Origin: an uncultured Lachnospiraceae bacterium
GTDB lineage: Bacteria; Bacillota; Clostridia; Lachnospirales; Lachnospiraceae
Reading direction: 5' to 3'
DNA: 64,000 nt
Assembly: GCA_910584585.1 (NCBI GenBank)
Contig: CAJUBP010000002.1
Coordinates: forward strand, 144,107-208,106
Below, one piece after another: positions 51,096 to 60,476 of the stretch. The stretch's first letter is position 1. Each line of letters starts with the position of its first letter. Under the pieces are notes generated by a model. The model was not told where the DNA came from. It searched no databases and saw nothing but the letters and a program-made list of their open reading frames with translations. The position numbers and the translations under genes were made by a program.

Positions 51096-51856
51096 CAGAT
51101 ATTTCAATTGCGATAGTAGCATATAATAATGAAGAAGACGTGAGAAATGCGGTATGTTCCATTCTGGAATGTACCGCTGTCACTATTTCCAGGAAATTAT
51201 ATCTGATAGATAACAGCAGCCGGGAAAATTCCCTGAAAAAACTGGAACGTGAATATCCGGAGGTTACTTATCTGAATCCAGGGAAAAATCTGGGTTTTGG
51301 CGCCGGCCATAATTACGTGCTTTCCAGGCTGGATTCCCGATTTCATGCCATTGTAAATCCTGACATTATTCTGACGGAAGACAGCCTGTCAGTTCTGACA
51401 GAATTTATGGAACGCATGGAATGCGGGATGGCAGTTCCCAGAATGACAGATGAGAAGGGAGAGCTTCAGGCGGCCTACCGGCGGGAACTGACTGTTTTTG
51501 ATATGGGAATCCGCATGTTTTTGCCCTTCTGTTTTAAGAAACGGCAGGCATATCATACCATGCAGGATATGGATTACTCCAAACCCTTTCCGGTGCCCTT
51601 TGCCCAGGGCAGTTTTCTTGTAATCCGCACGGAATTGTTCCGGCAAATCGGAGGGTTTGATGAGCGGTATTTTATGTATATGGAAGACGCAGATCTCTGC
51701 AGGCAGGTAAATGAGCGAAGCAGCCTCTGGTACTGTCCCGACGCCACTGTGATTCATAAGTGGGAGCGGGGTTCCCACAAAGATAAAAAACTGATGAAAA
51801 TTCATATTGTCTCCATGATACGTTACTTTCAGAAATGGGGGTGGAAGCTGTGGTAG
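51092..51856 (+). CDS. family-2 glycosyltransferase (rhamnosyltransferase-like)
   Basis: This 254-residue GT2 enzyme has ISIAIVAYNNEEDVRNAV at the nucleotide-binding start, NLGFGAGHNYVL, IVNPDIIL as the D-x-D equivalent and GGFDERYFMYMEDADLCRQV near the end. These resemble WbbL/RfbF-type rhamnosyltransferases; the true sugar is unknown. It overlaps the sugar transferase by 4 bp and the next GT2 gene by 22 bp, so the three are one translational unit. Confidence 0.9.
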   Translation: MTDISIAIVAYNNEEDVRNAVCSILECTAVTISRKLYLIDNSSRENSLKKLEREYPEVTYLNPGKNLGFGAGHNYVLSRLDSRFHAIVNPDIILTEDSLSVLTEFMERMECGMAVPRMTDEKGELQAAYRRELTVFDMGIRMFLPFCFKKRQAYHTMQDMDYSKPFPVPFAQGSFLVIRTELFRQIGGFDERYFMYMEDADLCRQVNERSSLWYCPDATVIHKWERGSHKDKKLMKIHIVSMIRYFQKWGWKLW

Positions 51857-52704
51857 AAGGAAGCCGGGAAAAGGAAATCCGCAGTTTAGCCGCTTCGGCG
51901 GCTGAAAGGGGAAGCCGGAAGCAGAAGCGGGAAGGGGAAGTCCGCATTTCCGTCGCCATGGTGACCTATAATGGCGAGGCTTATCTCAGAGAACAGATGG
52001 AATCTATTCTGAATCAGCTTGGAGAGCGGGATGAACTGGTCATTTCCGATGACGGATCCACAGACCATACCCTTGGGATGATTCGGGAATATCAGGCCGG
52101 AGATCCCAGAATCCGTTTCTTTTCCGGACCTGGCCGGGGCATTAAAAAAAATGTGGAGCATGCGCTGACCCAGACAAGGGGAGCCTATATTTTCCTGGCG
52201 GATCAGGACGATATCTGGCTTCCGGGGAAAACGGCGAAAATCCTGGAAGCATTTGAAAAGTCCGAAGCCATGGTGGCAGTCCATGACGCCCGGGTGTTTG
52301 AGGGAGAAGATCCGGCAGATATTGTGATGGAATCTTTTTATCAATTCCGAAATTCCGGGGCAGGCGTCTGGAAAAATCTGGTAAAAAACAGTTATATCGG
52401 ATGCTGTATGGCCTTTCGCCGGGAATTGAAGGATCTGATTCTTCCTATCCCGAACCAGATTGAAATGCATGATCAGTGGATTGGGATTCTGGGAGATTAT
52501 GTGTCTGGAAAATCTTGTTTTTTGCCGGAACCGCTGTTACTATACCGCCGTCATGGAGATAATAATTCCAGTATGAAACACTATGGAATTGGTAAAATGT
52601 TACGAAACCGGTTGGTGTTTTTCAGTTGTTTTTTCGTGAGAATTGTACATTTTCGACAGAAAAGAAATGGGTTTTTGGGAAATTTCAAGAAAAATAACGG
52701 TTGA
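51835..52704 (+). CDS. family-2 glycosyltransferase
   Basis: This 289-residue GT2 enzyme has a charged N-terminal tail (about 1-35), then RISVAMVTYNGEAYLREQ, DELVISDDGSTDHT and YIFLADQDDIWLPGK with the metal-binding acids. It has the W-I-G-I-L-G-D-Y and L-Y-R-R-H-G-D-N-N-S-S marks common to capsule rhamnosyl/glycosyltransferases. The start at ATG 51835 overlaps the previous gene by 22 bp; the tail before residue 36 may be partly non-native. It ends about 100 bp before the second LCP gene. Confidence 0.88.
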   Translation: MGVEAVVEGSREKEIRSLAASAAERGSRKQKREGEVRISVAMVTYNGEAYLREQMESILNQLGERDELVISDDGSTDHTLGMIREYQAGDPRIRFFSGPGRGIKKNVEHALTQTRGAYIFLADQDDIWLPGKTAKILEAFEKSEAMVAVHDARVFEGEDPADIVMESFYQFRNSGAGVWKNLVKNSYIGCCMAFRRELKDLILPIPNQIEMHDQWIGILGDYVSGKSCFLPEPLLLYRRHGDNNSSMKHYGIGKMLRNRLVFFSCFFVRIVHFRQKRNGFLGNFKKNNG

Positions 52705-52808
52705 TAAATGGCTTGAAATATTATAAGATAAGTCATATGTATAAAACGTGCATAAAAGTGCAGAACGGATGAAGGATTGAAAAATCAAAAAACAGATAGG
52801 GTGAAGGT

Positions 52809-53927
52809 ATGGCGAATCAGAGCAAAACACAGGGGCATAAGCCCATGAGTAAAAAGGAGAAAAAGAACAGAAGAAGAAAACGGAAAGTAATCATTGTCAT
52901 TGTAGAATTGCTGATCCTTGCGGGCGTACTGGTCTGGATCTGGGTCAACGGGAAGATGGATAAACTGAATACAGACGTTTCCTTTAAGGGACAGGATGTG
53001 CGAGTGGAGCTTCCGGAGGAAACCCAGGATGTATTGGGAGAGTATACCACCATAGCATTGTTCGGGCTGGACAACCGGGAGGAAAATTCCTATGACAGAG
53101 GCAATTCTGATGTGATTATGGTGGCCAGAATTGACAAGGATACCAAAGAAGTGCGGCTGGTGTCCGTTTACCGGGACACATTTTTAAAAATGGCGGATCT
53201 GGATAATACAGACGCGTACAGCAAGGCCAACGCGGCCTATGCAATGGGAGGCCCGGAGCAGGCGGTGCGTATGCTGAATACCAATCTGGATCTGGATATT
53301 CAGGAATATGTTTCCTTTGACTTTTCGGCAGTAGCGGAAGCAGTGGACATTCTGGGCGGCGTGGAAGTTGAGATTACCAACGAAGAGGCAGGGCACCTCA
53401 ACAATTACTGCGTGGAAACATCCAAGGTAACCGGCAAGGATTATTCTCCGCTGCCGGGAGCGGGGACTTATAATCTGAACGGCGTACAGGCTGTTTCTTA
53501 CGGAAGAATCCGTTACACCATAGGGGACGATTTCAAACGTACAGAGCGGCAGCGGCTGGTTGTAGAGAAGATGGTGGACAAAGCGCTGGCCTCTGATGTG
53601 GGCACCATCAATGAACTGATTGACACTGTTTTTCCGAAAGTGAAGACAAGCCTGTCCAAGTCTGAGATTTTAAGCCTTGCGAAAGACGCGTTTAACTATA
53701 AAATGGGAGAGAATGCAGGCTTCCCCTTTGACCGGGAGAATGAAGTGGTCAGCATTTCTTATCAGAAGGGCAGCCAGGACTGTGTGATCCCAGCGGATTT
53801 GGCATCCAATGTGAAGCAGCTTCATGATTTCTTGTATGGAACCGACAGTTATCAGGTGACAGACAGCGTGCAGAGCATCAGCGACGAGATTGTGTACCGG
53901 ACTGGAGTCCGGGCCCAGAAGGATTAA
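52809..53927 (+). CDS. LytR-CpsA-Psr (LCP) family cell-wall polymer ligase
   Basis: This 372-residue LCP protein closely resembles the one at 38553. It has a basic tail (about 1-22), a membrane anchor (VIIVIVELLILAGVLVWIWV) and the LCP domain with LFGLDNREE, R-G-N-S-D-V-I-M-V, VSVYRDTFLKM, YSKANAAYAMGGPEQAV, GGVEVEI and YGRIRY...R-T-E-R-Q-R. It is expected to attach the polymer made by the adjacent glycosyltransferase cluster to peptidoglycan. GlmS follows 17 bp downstream. Confidence 0.93.
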   Translation: MANQSKTQGHKPMSKKEKKNRRRKRKVIIVIVELLILAGVLVWIWVNGKMDKLNTDVSFKGQDVRVELPEETQDVLGEYTTIALFGLDNREENSYDRGNSDVIMVARIDKDTKEVRLVSVYRDTFLKMADLDNTDAYSKANAAYAMGGPEQAVRMLNTNLDLDIQEYVSFDFSAVAEAVDILGGVEVEITNEEAGHLNNYCVETSKVTGKDYSPLPGAGTYNLNGVQAVSYGRIRYTIGDDFKRTERQRLVVEKMVDKALASDVGTINELIDTVFPKVKTSLSKSEILSLAKDAFNYKMGENAGFPFDRENEVVSISYQKGSQDCVIPADLASNVKQLHDFLYGTDSYQVTDSVQSISDEIVYRTGVRAQKD

Positions 53928-53944
53928 TAACAGGAGGATTTCAT

Positions 53945-55771
53945 ATGTGTGGAATTGTAGGATATATCGGAGAGTCACAGGCAGCCCCTATTTTGCTGGA
54001 CGGCTTGTCCAAGTTGGAGTACCGGGGATATGATTCAGCGGGAATCGCCGTATACGACGGAGAGAACATTCGGGTGCAGAAAGCGGCAGGCAGGCTGAAG
54101 GTATTGAGCGAACTGACTCATGACGGCGCAACTATGCCGGGAAGTCTGGGAATCGGCCATACCCGGTGGGCAACCCATGGGGCGCCTTCCAATCAGAACG
54201 CCCATCCCCACTATAATCAGGCGGAAACGATTGCAGTTGTACACAATGGAATTATTGAGAATTATCTGAAGCTGCGGAAGCGTCTGGAGAAAAAGGGCTA
54301 TCAGTTCCAGTCAGACACCGATACAGAGGTGGTGGCCCATCTTCTGGACTACTATTATAAGGGTGATCCCATCGAGGCCATTACCAAGATTATGCACAGG
54401 GTGGAGGGTTCCTATGCCCTTGGAATTATTTTTAAGGAGCGCCCGGAACAGGTCTATGCAGTGCGCAAGGACAGTCCTTTGATTGTAGGCCATGGAAAAG
54501 ACGGCAACCTGATTGCCTCCGATGTGCCGGCAGTTCTTAAGTATACCAGGAATGTATATTTTATCCAGAATGAGGAAATCGCAGTTTTAACGAAGGAGTC
54601 TATTGATTTTTACAATGTGGACGGGGAGGATATCCAGAAAGAATCCACGGTGATAGACTGGGATATCAATGCGGCGGAAAAGGGCGGCTATGAGCATTTT
54701 ATGTTAAAGGAAATGTATGAACAGCCCCAGACCGTGCGGGACACGTTAAATCCCAGAATCAAAGACGGAGCCATTGTCATTGAAGAGCTGGGCATGAGTG
54801 AGGAAGAGATCCGGGGAATCCGCAAAATCCATATTGTCGCCTGCGGTTCCGCGTATCATGTGGGCGTTACCGGCAAATATGTCTTTGAGGGCATGGCAAG
54901 AATCCCGGTGGAAGTGGATTTGGCTTCAGAGTTCCGTTACCGGAACCCCATTCTTTCCAGCGATGAACTTGTGATTATTATCAGCCAGTCGGGAGAGACA
55001 GCGGATTCCCTGGCGGCTTTGCGGGAAGCCCGGGAGAAAGGGGTAAAGACCCTGGGAATTGTCAATGTGGTGGGATCATCCATTGCCCGGGAAGCGGATA
55101 AGGTGATGTATACCTGGGCGGGGCCGGAGATTGCCGTGGCCACCACCAAGGCATACAGCGCGCAGTTGATTGCGGAATACCTTCTTGCGGTGAAATTTGC
55201 CCAGGTAAGGGGAGAGATCAGCGATGGGGAAGTGGCGGAGTATTTGAAAGATTTGCAGAAGCTGCCGGAACAGATTGAGATGCTTTTAAGCAATAAACAA
55301 AGAATTCAGCATTTTGCCAACCGCTATATCGCGGCAAAAGACGTATTTTTTGTGGGAAGGGGCATAGACTATGCCATATCCCTGGAGGGCTCTCTGAAGC
55401 TGAAAGAGATTTCCTATATTCATTCCGAGGCTTACGCGGCAGGAGAGTTAAAGCACGGAACCATTTCTCTGATTGAGGAGGGAACGCTGGTGGCGGCTGT
55501 GGTGACTCAGGAAGACTTATATAAGAAGACCATCAGCAATATTGTGGAATTGAGCAGCAGGGGCGCTTTTGTGCTGGCGGTGACCAACGCGGGAAATCAT
55601 GAGATTGAGAAGGCGGCGGATTATGTGATTTATATTCCGCTGACCAATAAGTATTTTACCAATTCCCTGGCTATTATACCGCTGCAGCTATTCAGCTATT
55701 ATGTGTCTGTGGGCAAAGGCTGCGATGTGGATAAGCCCAGGAACCTGGCGAAATCTGTGACGGTGGAATAA
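53945..55771 (+). CDS. glmS: glutamine-fructose-6-phosphate aminotransferase
   Basis: This 608-residue GlmS converts fructose-6-phosphate and glutamine to glucosamine-6-phosphate, the first step towards UDP-GlcNAc. The N-terminal glutaminase domain starts MCGIVGYIGE with catalytic Cys2 and has GHTRWATHG and EYRGYDSAG. Two SIS sugar-isomerase domains follow (HIVACGSAYH; IISQSGETADSLAAL), and the protein ends DKPRNLAKSVTVE as in the family. Length is standard. Only 17 bp separate it from the LCP gene, so it is read with the envelope operon; no glmS ribozyme fits there. Confidence 0.97.
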   Translation: MCGIVGYIGESQAAPILLDGLSKLEYRGYDSAGIAVYDGENIRVQKAAGRLKVLSELTHDGATMPGSLGIGHTRWATHGAPSNQNAHPHYNQAETIAVVHNGIIENYLKLRKRLEKKGYQFQSDTDTEVVAHLLDYYYKGDPIEAITKIMHRVEGSYALGIIFKERPEQVYAVRKDSPLIVGHGKDGNLIASDVPAVLKYTRNVYFIQNEEIAVLTKESIDFYNVDGEDIQKESTVIDWDINAAEKGGYEHFMLKEMYEQPQTVRDTLNPRIKDGAIVIEELGMSEEEIRGIRKIHIVACGSAYHVGVTGKYVFEGMARIPVEVDLASEFRYRNPILSSDELVIIISQSGETADSLAALREAREKGVKTLGIVNVVGSSIAREADKVMYTWAGPEIAVATTKAYSAQLIAEYLLAVKFAQVRGEISDGEVAEYLKDLQKLPEQIEMLLSNKQRIQHFANRYIAAKDVFFVGRGIDYAISLEGSLKLKEISYIHSEAYAAGELKHGTISLIEEGTLVAAVVTQEDLYKKTISNIVELSSRGAFVLAVTNAGNHEIEKAADYVIYIPLTNKYFTNSLAIIPLQLFSYYVSVGKGCDVDKPRNLAKSVTVE

Positions 55772-55794
55772 AATCTGGACATTTTATTCCTAAT

Positions 55795-55830
55795 AAAAGG
55801 GTTTTCGGAAATATTTTCGAAAGCCCTTTT
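55795..55830 (+). terminator. terminator after glmS
   Basis: The left arm aaaagggttttcgg and right arm ttttcgaaagccctttt form a long stem 24 bp after the glmS stop, ending in four T. Confidence 0.75.
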
Positions 55831-55856
55831 GCGTTATCACGTTTTTTTAAAATTGT

Positions 55857-55877
55857 TGTCACATTTCTGTCACAAAT
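55857..55877 (+). promoter_or_regulatory. tandem TGTCACA boxes upstream of htrA
   Basis: tgtcacattt (55857-55866) and tgtcacaaat (55868-55877) repeat with an 11-bp period, one helical turn, about 75 bp before the htrA ATG. This is the layout of a response-regulator site. The regulator is unknown. Confidence 0.5.
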
Positions 55878-55947
55878 GTTCCGTAAACTGCTTATTAGAA
55901 ACGAAACAGGAACAGAAGCAATTAGGGAAGCGAAAGGAGAAAATGTT

Positions 55948-57483
55948 ATGGATAACAATTTTAATGGAAATAATAACAGCGATAACAATAACAGTTCAGA
56001 TTCTTTGTATTCATACAGTTACATCAATCAGGAGAACCAGGAAAGAAATCCGAATTATTACGAAAAGCAGGAAGAGAATCACCAGTCCCCGGGCAGTGAG
56101 AGAACCTATATTGCGGGAGAGGTCCCAAGCGGGAATCCGGAAACCCAGAGAGACGACAGCCAGTTCTACCATACCGGACAATCCCAGGCGTCTTACAGTG
56201 AACAGTGGAATCCGGCTCAGGAAAATGGAAAGAAGAAAAAACAGAAATTTTCCGGCGGAAAGAAGCCCCATGGCTTTGGCGTAACGTTGGGAAAATGCGC
56301 GGCTCTGGCACTGGTATTCGGATTGGTTTCCGGCACGGTGTTTTATGGAACAGGACTTGCCTTTGAATATGCCGGCGGTTCTAAGAACCAGAAGCTGGAA
56401 ACCACAGCGGGGCAGGACGGCAAGGCAGACGGCACTACTTCAAGCGGAATACCGGGAACCGGCGTCAGCACAGCAACCACCATCAATGATGTGGCTGACA
56501 TTGTGGAAAATGTAATTCCTTCCATCGTGTCCATTACCAATATGGGACAGCAGGAAATGGGCATGGATTTCTTCGGCCGTTCCTACATGCAGGATACTGA
56601 GAGCGCAGGCAGCGGAATTATCATAAGCCAGACGGAGAAGGAAATTTACATCGCGACAAATAATCACGTGGTGGCCAATTCCAGTCAGCTGACGGTGAAT
56701 TTCGTGGACGACCAGTCAGTGACCGCAGAAATCAAGGGGACAGATCCCAGCACCGATTTGGCAGTAATTTCCGTGGCAATTAAGGATATTCCCACAGAGA
56801 CAATGGAAAAAATAAAAGTGGCGACTTTGGGCAATTCTGAAAATATCAGAGTGGGCCAGAGCGCAGTGGCAATCGGAAATGCTCTGGGCTATGGACAGTC
56901 CGTTACCACAGGAGTAATCAGCGCCTTGGATCGGGAAGTGACCGTACAGGATGAAAATACAGGCACGTCCATCACCAATGATTTGATTCAGACCAGCGCG
57001 GCAATCAATCCCGGAAACAGCGGCGGCGCATTGGTGAATATGAACGGAGAAGTAATTGGAATTAACTCTGTAAAATACAATGATACCAGTGTGGAAGGCA
57101 TGGGATTTGCAATTCCCATCTCTGCGGCAGAGCCTATTATCAATGATTTGATTACAAGAGAAGTGGTAGACGCTTCAAATTCCGCTTACCTGGGCGTGTC
57201 CGGACAGGATGTGACAGACGATTTGGCGGAGAGTTTCGGGATACCGGAAGGATTGTACATTACTATGGTGCAGGAAAACAGCGCCGCAGAGAAAGCAGGA
57301 ATCAAAAAGGGAGATGTTATCACAGAATTTGACGGAAGAAAAGTTCAGTCCATGGATGGTTTAAAGGAAATCATACAGTATTACGCAGCAGGAACTGAAG
57401 TGGAGATTACCATCCAGACCAATCAGAACGGAGAGTGGGAGGAACAGAAAGTAACTGCGTCCTTAGGGAAAAAGAATAACTGA
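55948..57483 (+). CDS. htrA: HtrA/DegP-type membrane-anchored serine protease
   Basis: This 511-residue trypsin-like protease handles misfolded envelope proteins. The start is ATG 55948 (gaaaggag site); the in-frame upstream ORF is not used. A long Asn/Ser/Glu-rich cytoplasmic tail (about 1-105) precedes a membrane anchor (ALALVFGLVSGTVFYGTGLA). The protease domain shows the catalytic triad: His in ATNNHVV (about 239), Asp in PSTDLAVI (about 269) and Ser in GNSGGAL (about 356). One PDZ domain (about 415-500, YLGVSGQDV, AGIKKGDVITEFDG) completes it. Tandem TGTCACA boxes upstream suggest stress-responsive control. Confidence 0.95.
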   Translation: MDNNFNGNNNSDNNNSSDSLYSYSYINQENQERNPNYYEKQEENHQSPGSERTYIAGEVPSGNPETQRDDSQFYHTGQSQASYSEQWNPAQENGKKKKQKFSGGKKPHGFGVTLGKCAALALVFGLVSGTVFYGTGLAFEYAGGSKNQKLETTAGQDGKADGTTSSGIPGTGVSTATTINDVADIVENVIPSIVSITNMGQQEMGMDFFGRSYMQDTESAGSGIIISQTEKEIYIATNNHVVANSSQLTVNFVDDQSVTAEIKGTDPSTDLAVISVAIKDIPTETMEKIKVATLGNSENIRVGQSAVAIGNALGYGQSVTTGVISALDREVTVQDENTGTSITNDLIQTSAAINPGNSGGALVNMNGEVIGINSVKYNDTSVEGMGFAIPISAAEPIINDLITREVVDASNSAYLGVSGQDVTDDLAESFGIPEGLYITMVQENSAAEKAGIKKGDVITEFDGRKVQSMDGLKEIIQYYAAGTEVEITIQTNQNGEWEEQKVTASLGKKNN

Positions 57484-57533
57484 TTTTTCCTTTTAAAATA
57501 AGGGAAAGTATGGTAAACTAAATACGAGAAAAA

Positions 57534-57572
57534 CGAAAATGCCAATCTGGAATCATCCGGATTGGCGTTTCG
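57534..57572 (+). terminator. terminator after htrA
   Basis: The arm cgaaaatgccaatc (57534-57547) pairs with gattggcgtttcg (57560-57572) around a 12-nt loop, 50 bp after the stop. The T run is short. Confidence 0.55.
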
Positions 57573-57651
57573 GCTTACAGAGAAACTGTTTTTACAGCAG
57601 GAATGAGCAAAGGAGCGGCGGACGGCTTGTTTCCAAAGGGAGGTTGATTGA

Positions 57652-58587
57652 ATGAGGAAGAAAAAAATTGTAATTGCTCTGGGACATGACGCGTTGGGCA
57701 CCACATTGCCGGAGCAGAAAAGCGCTACCAAAAGAACGGCGAAAGCAGTGGCGGATTTTATCAAAGAGGATTATCAGGTGGTGATTTCCCACAGCAACGG
57801 CCCCCAGGTGGGCATGATTCACACGGCAATGGCGGAATTCTGCAGGATTTATCCCGAATATACGGCGACGCCCATGTCGGTGTGTTCCGCCATGAGCCAG
57901 GGATATATCGGATATGATTTGCAGAACGCAATCCGCACAGAGCTTCTGAACCGGGGAATCTATAAACCGGTATCCACGATTTTGACTCAGGTCTGCGTGG
58001 ACCCTTATGACGACGCTTTTTACCATCCCACCAAGGAAATTGGCCGTGTGATGACGGAGGAAGAGGCGGAAGCAGAGGAGAAGAAAGGCAATCATGTAGT
58101 AAAAACTGGGCAGGGATACCGCAGAATTGTGGCTGCTCCCAAGCCTGTGGATATTGTGGAAATTGACGCAATCCGCGCGTTGCTGGAGGCGGATCAGATT
58201 GTGATTGCCTGCGGCGGCGGGGGAATTCCGGTGCTTGCCCAGGGGCATAAGCTGAAAGGAGCCAGCGCCGTGATTGAGAAAGATTCTGCGGCGGCAAAGC
58301 TGGCGGATTTGATTGAAGCGGATCGGCTGGTGATTTTAACCGGGGTGGAAAAGGTCTGCCTGAACTTTGGAACCGGTCAGGAAGAGCCTTTGGACGAGAT
58401 GACGACGGCCCAGGCCAGAAACTATATGGAAGAGGGCCAGTTCGAAGCGGGAACTATGCTGCCAAAGATTGAGGCCGCTGTTGATTTTATCGGGAATTCC
58501 GCAGTGCGCAGCGCGTTGATTACACGGCTTCAGTCTTCCGGCGAGGAAATTAAGCGGAATACGGGAACTGTAATACGGAAGGGATAA
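57652..58587 (+). CDS. arcC: carbamate kinase
   Basis: This 311-residue amino-acid-kinase-fold enzyme makes ATP from carbamoyl phosphate and ADP in arginine, agmatine or purine fermentation. Marks: KIVIALGHDALGTT (the family usually has G-G-N-A-L), VISHSNGPQVG, the substrate lid around Y-D-D-A-F-Y-H-P-T-K-E-I-G, GQGYRRIVAAPKPV, IACGGGGIPV, and the final G-T-V-I segment. Length is standard. The ATG has a gggaggt site. No arginine deiminase or transcarbamylase gene is nearby, so it is stand-alone. Confidence 0.93.
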   Translation: MRKKKIVIALGHDALGTTLPEQKSATKRTAKAVADFIKEDYQVVISHSNGPQVGMIHTAMAEFCRIYPEYTATPMSVCSAMSQGYIGYDLQNAIRTELLNRGIYKPVSTILTQVCVDPYDDAFYHPTKEIGRVMTEEEAEAEEKKGNHVVKTGQGYRRIVAAPKPVDIVEIDAIRALLEADQIVIACGGGGIPVLAQGHKLKGASAVIEKDSAAAKLADLIEADRLVILTGVEKVCLNFGTGQEEPLDEMTTAQARNYMEEGQFEAGTMLPKIEAAVDFIGNSAVRSALITRLQSSGEEIKRNTGTVIRKG

Positions 58588-58677
58588 CTGCAGCTCAATT
58601 GGATGAAAGATGATTGCGCATGATTGGAGAATTTGGCTCACGGGTATAAAAACAAGAAATCAGGAAAGGAAACCTTT

Positions 58678-60429
58678 ATGAAAAATTTAAGAAAAACGAA
58701 AATTATCTGCACCTTAGGCCCCTCAACAGACAAAGATGGGGTATTGAAACAGTTAATGACAGAGGGCATGAATGTCGCCCGGTTTAATTTTTCCCACGGC
58801 ACCCATGAAGAACAGGGAGAACGTCTGAAAAAGGTTCAGACACTGCGGGAAGAACTGAATCTTCCGGTGGCGACCCTGTTAGACACCAAGGGCCCGGAAA
58901 TCCGTCTGAGGGATATCAAAGACGGAAAAGCGCAGCTGGAGGCAGGCCAGAAATTTACGCTGACCATCGAAGAGATTCTGGGGGATAAAGACAGAGTTTC
59001 CATCACCTATCAGGATTTGGTGAAGGATGTGGCGCCGGGCTGCCGGATTCTCATTGACGACGGGCTAATTGAACTGGGCGTGGATGAGGTTACAGATACG
59101 GATATTGTCTGCCATGTGGTAAACGGCGGCATGATTTCCAATAAGAAAGGGGTCAATGTCCCCAATGTGGAATTGTCCATGCCTTATATCAGCGAAAAAG
59201 ATTATGAGGATATCGTGTTCGGTATTGAAAATGATTTCGATTTTGTAGCGGCCTCTTTTGTGCGCACGGCAGATGACGTGCTGGAGATCCGGAAGATTTT
59301 TGAAGAAAAGAACTGCAGTAATATCAATATTATCTCCAAGATTGAGAATATGCAGGGCGTGGAAAACATTGACGAGATTATCCGGGTATCTGACGGAATC
59401 ATGGTGGCCAGAGGGGATATGGGAGTGGAGATTCCCTTAGAGGACGTTCCGGTCATTCAGAAAATGATTATCAAGAAAGTCATTGACGCCGGAAAACAGG
59501 TAATTACCGCTACCCAGATGTTAGATTCCATGATGAAGAATCCAAGGCCCACCCGGGCGGAGGCTACTGACGTGGCAAACGCCATCTATGACGGAACCAG
59601 CGCCATTATGCTCTCAGGAGAAACTGCCGCCGGGCTCTATCCGGTGGAGGCCCTGAAAACCATGGTGAAGATCGCGATCCGCACCGAGCAGGATATCAAT
59701 TATACCGCACGTTTCAAATCCCGGGAGAATCTGAGCAATCCGGATATCACCAATGCCATTTCCCATGCCACCTGCACCACGGCAAATGATTTGAAGGCAG
59801 CGGCTATTATCACTGTAACCCAGTCCGGGAAAACCGCCCGGATGATTTCCAAATACCGGCCGGATTGTCCCATTATCGGCGGAAGCATGTATCCTAAGGT
59901 GTGCCGCCAGTTAAACCTTTCCTGGGGCGTTACCCCTCTTCATGTGGAACTGAAAGACAACGCGGATGAGTTGTTTGATCACGCGGTGGACGCGGCTCAG
60001 GCGGCGGGGCTTGTATCCATGGGAGACATTACCGTTATTACCGGCGGCGTGCCATTAGGCGTGTCAGGAACGACCAATATACTGAAAGTCCATGTGGCAG
60101 GCCATATTCTGGCTACCGGAAAGGGCATTAATGACAGGAGCGTTTCGGCAAATCTCTGCGTCTGCAGGAATCTTCGGGAGCTGCAGAGAGATTTTAAGTC
60201 CGGGGATATTATTGTCGCAAAAGAAACGAATAACGAAATGATGGAACAGATCCGGTACGCTTCCGGCTTGATTGTGGAAGAGGGCGGTTCCAATTCCCAT
60301 GCTGTGATTGCGGGATTGAGCCTGGATATTCCGGTGATTATTGACGCGGAGTATGCCACTTCCATTTTGAAAACAGGGGCATATGTGACTTTGAACGCCA
60401 AGGATGGAATTGTAAGCTGCAACCAGTAA
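58678..60429 (+). CDS. pyk: pyruvate kinase with C-terminal PEP-utiliser domain
   Basis: This 583-residue pyruvate kinase catalyses the last ATP-forming step of glycolysis. The start is ATG 58678 (aggaaagg site). It begins RKTKIICTLGPST, then VARFNFSHGTHEEQ, TLLDTKGPEIR, IISKIENMQGVENI, MVARGDMGVEIPLEDVP and the ATQMLDSM signature. The C-terminal allosteric domain is followed by the extra PEP-utiliser-like domain (VEEGGSNSHAVIAGLSLDIP) found in many Firmicute enzymes. It is about 90 bp after arcC, possibly with its own promoter. Confidence 0.96.
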   Translation: MKNLRKTKIICTLGPSTDKDGVLKQLMTEGMNVARFNFSHGTHEEQGERLKKVQTLREELNLPVATLLDTKGPEIRLRDIKDGKAQLEAGQKFTLTIEEILGDKDRVSITYQDLVKDVAPGCRILIDDGLIELGVDEVTDTDIVCHVVNGGMISNKKGVNVPNVELSMPYISEKDYEDIVFGIENDFDFVAASFVRTADDVLEIRKIFEEKNCSNINIISKIENMQGVENIDEIIRVSDGIMVARGDMGVEIPLEDVPVIQKMIIKKVIDAGKQVITATQMLDSMMKNPRPTRAEATDVANAIYDGTSAIMLSGETAAGLYPVEALKTMVKIAIRTEQDINYTARFKSRENLSNPDITNAISHATCTTANDLKAAAIITVTQSGKTARMISKYRPDCPIIGGSMYPKVCRQLNLSWGVTPLHVELKDNADELFDHAVDAAQAAGLVSMGDITVITGGVPLGVSGTTNILKVHVAGHILATGKGINDRSVSANLCVCRNLRELQRDFKSGDIIVAKETNNEMMEQIRYASGLIVEEGGSNSHAVIAGLSLDIPVIIDAEYATSILKTGAYVTLNAKDGIVSCNQ

Positions 60430-60476
60430 TTGAGGATGGAGTACTGGAGGCTCAAAGCAATAGAGGGAGAACAAGA

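Noticed and set aside
53928..53944. possible glmS ribozyme or riboswitch before glmS
   Set aside because: Only 17 bp separate the LCP gene and glmS, too little for the ribozyme.
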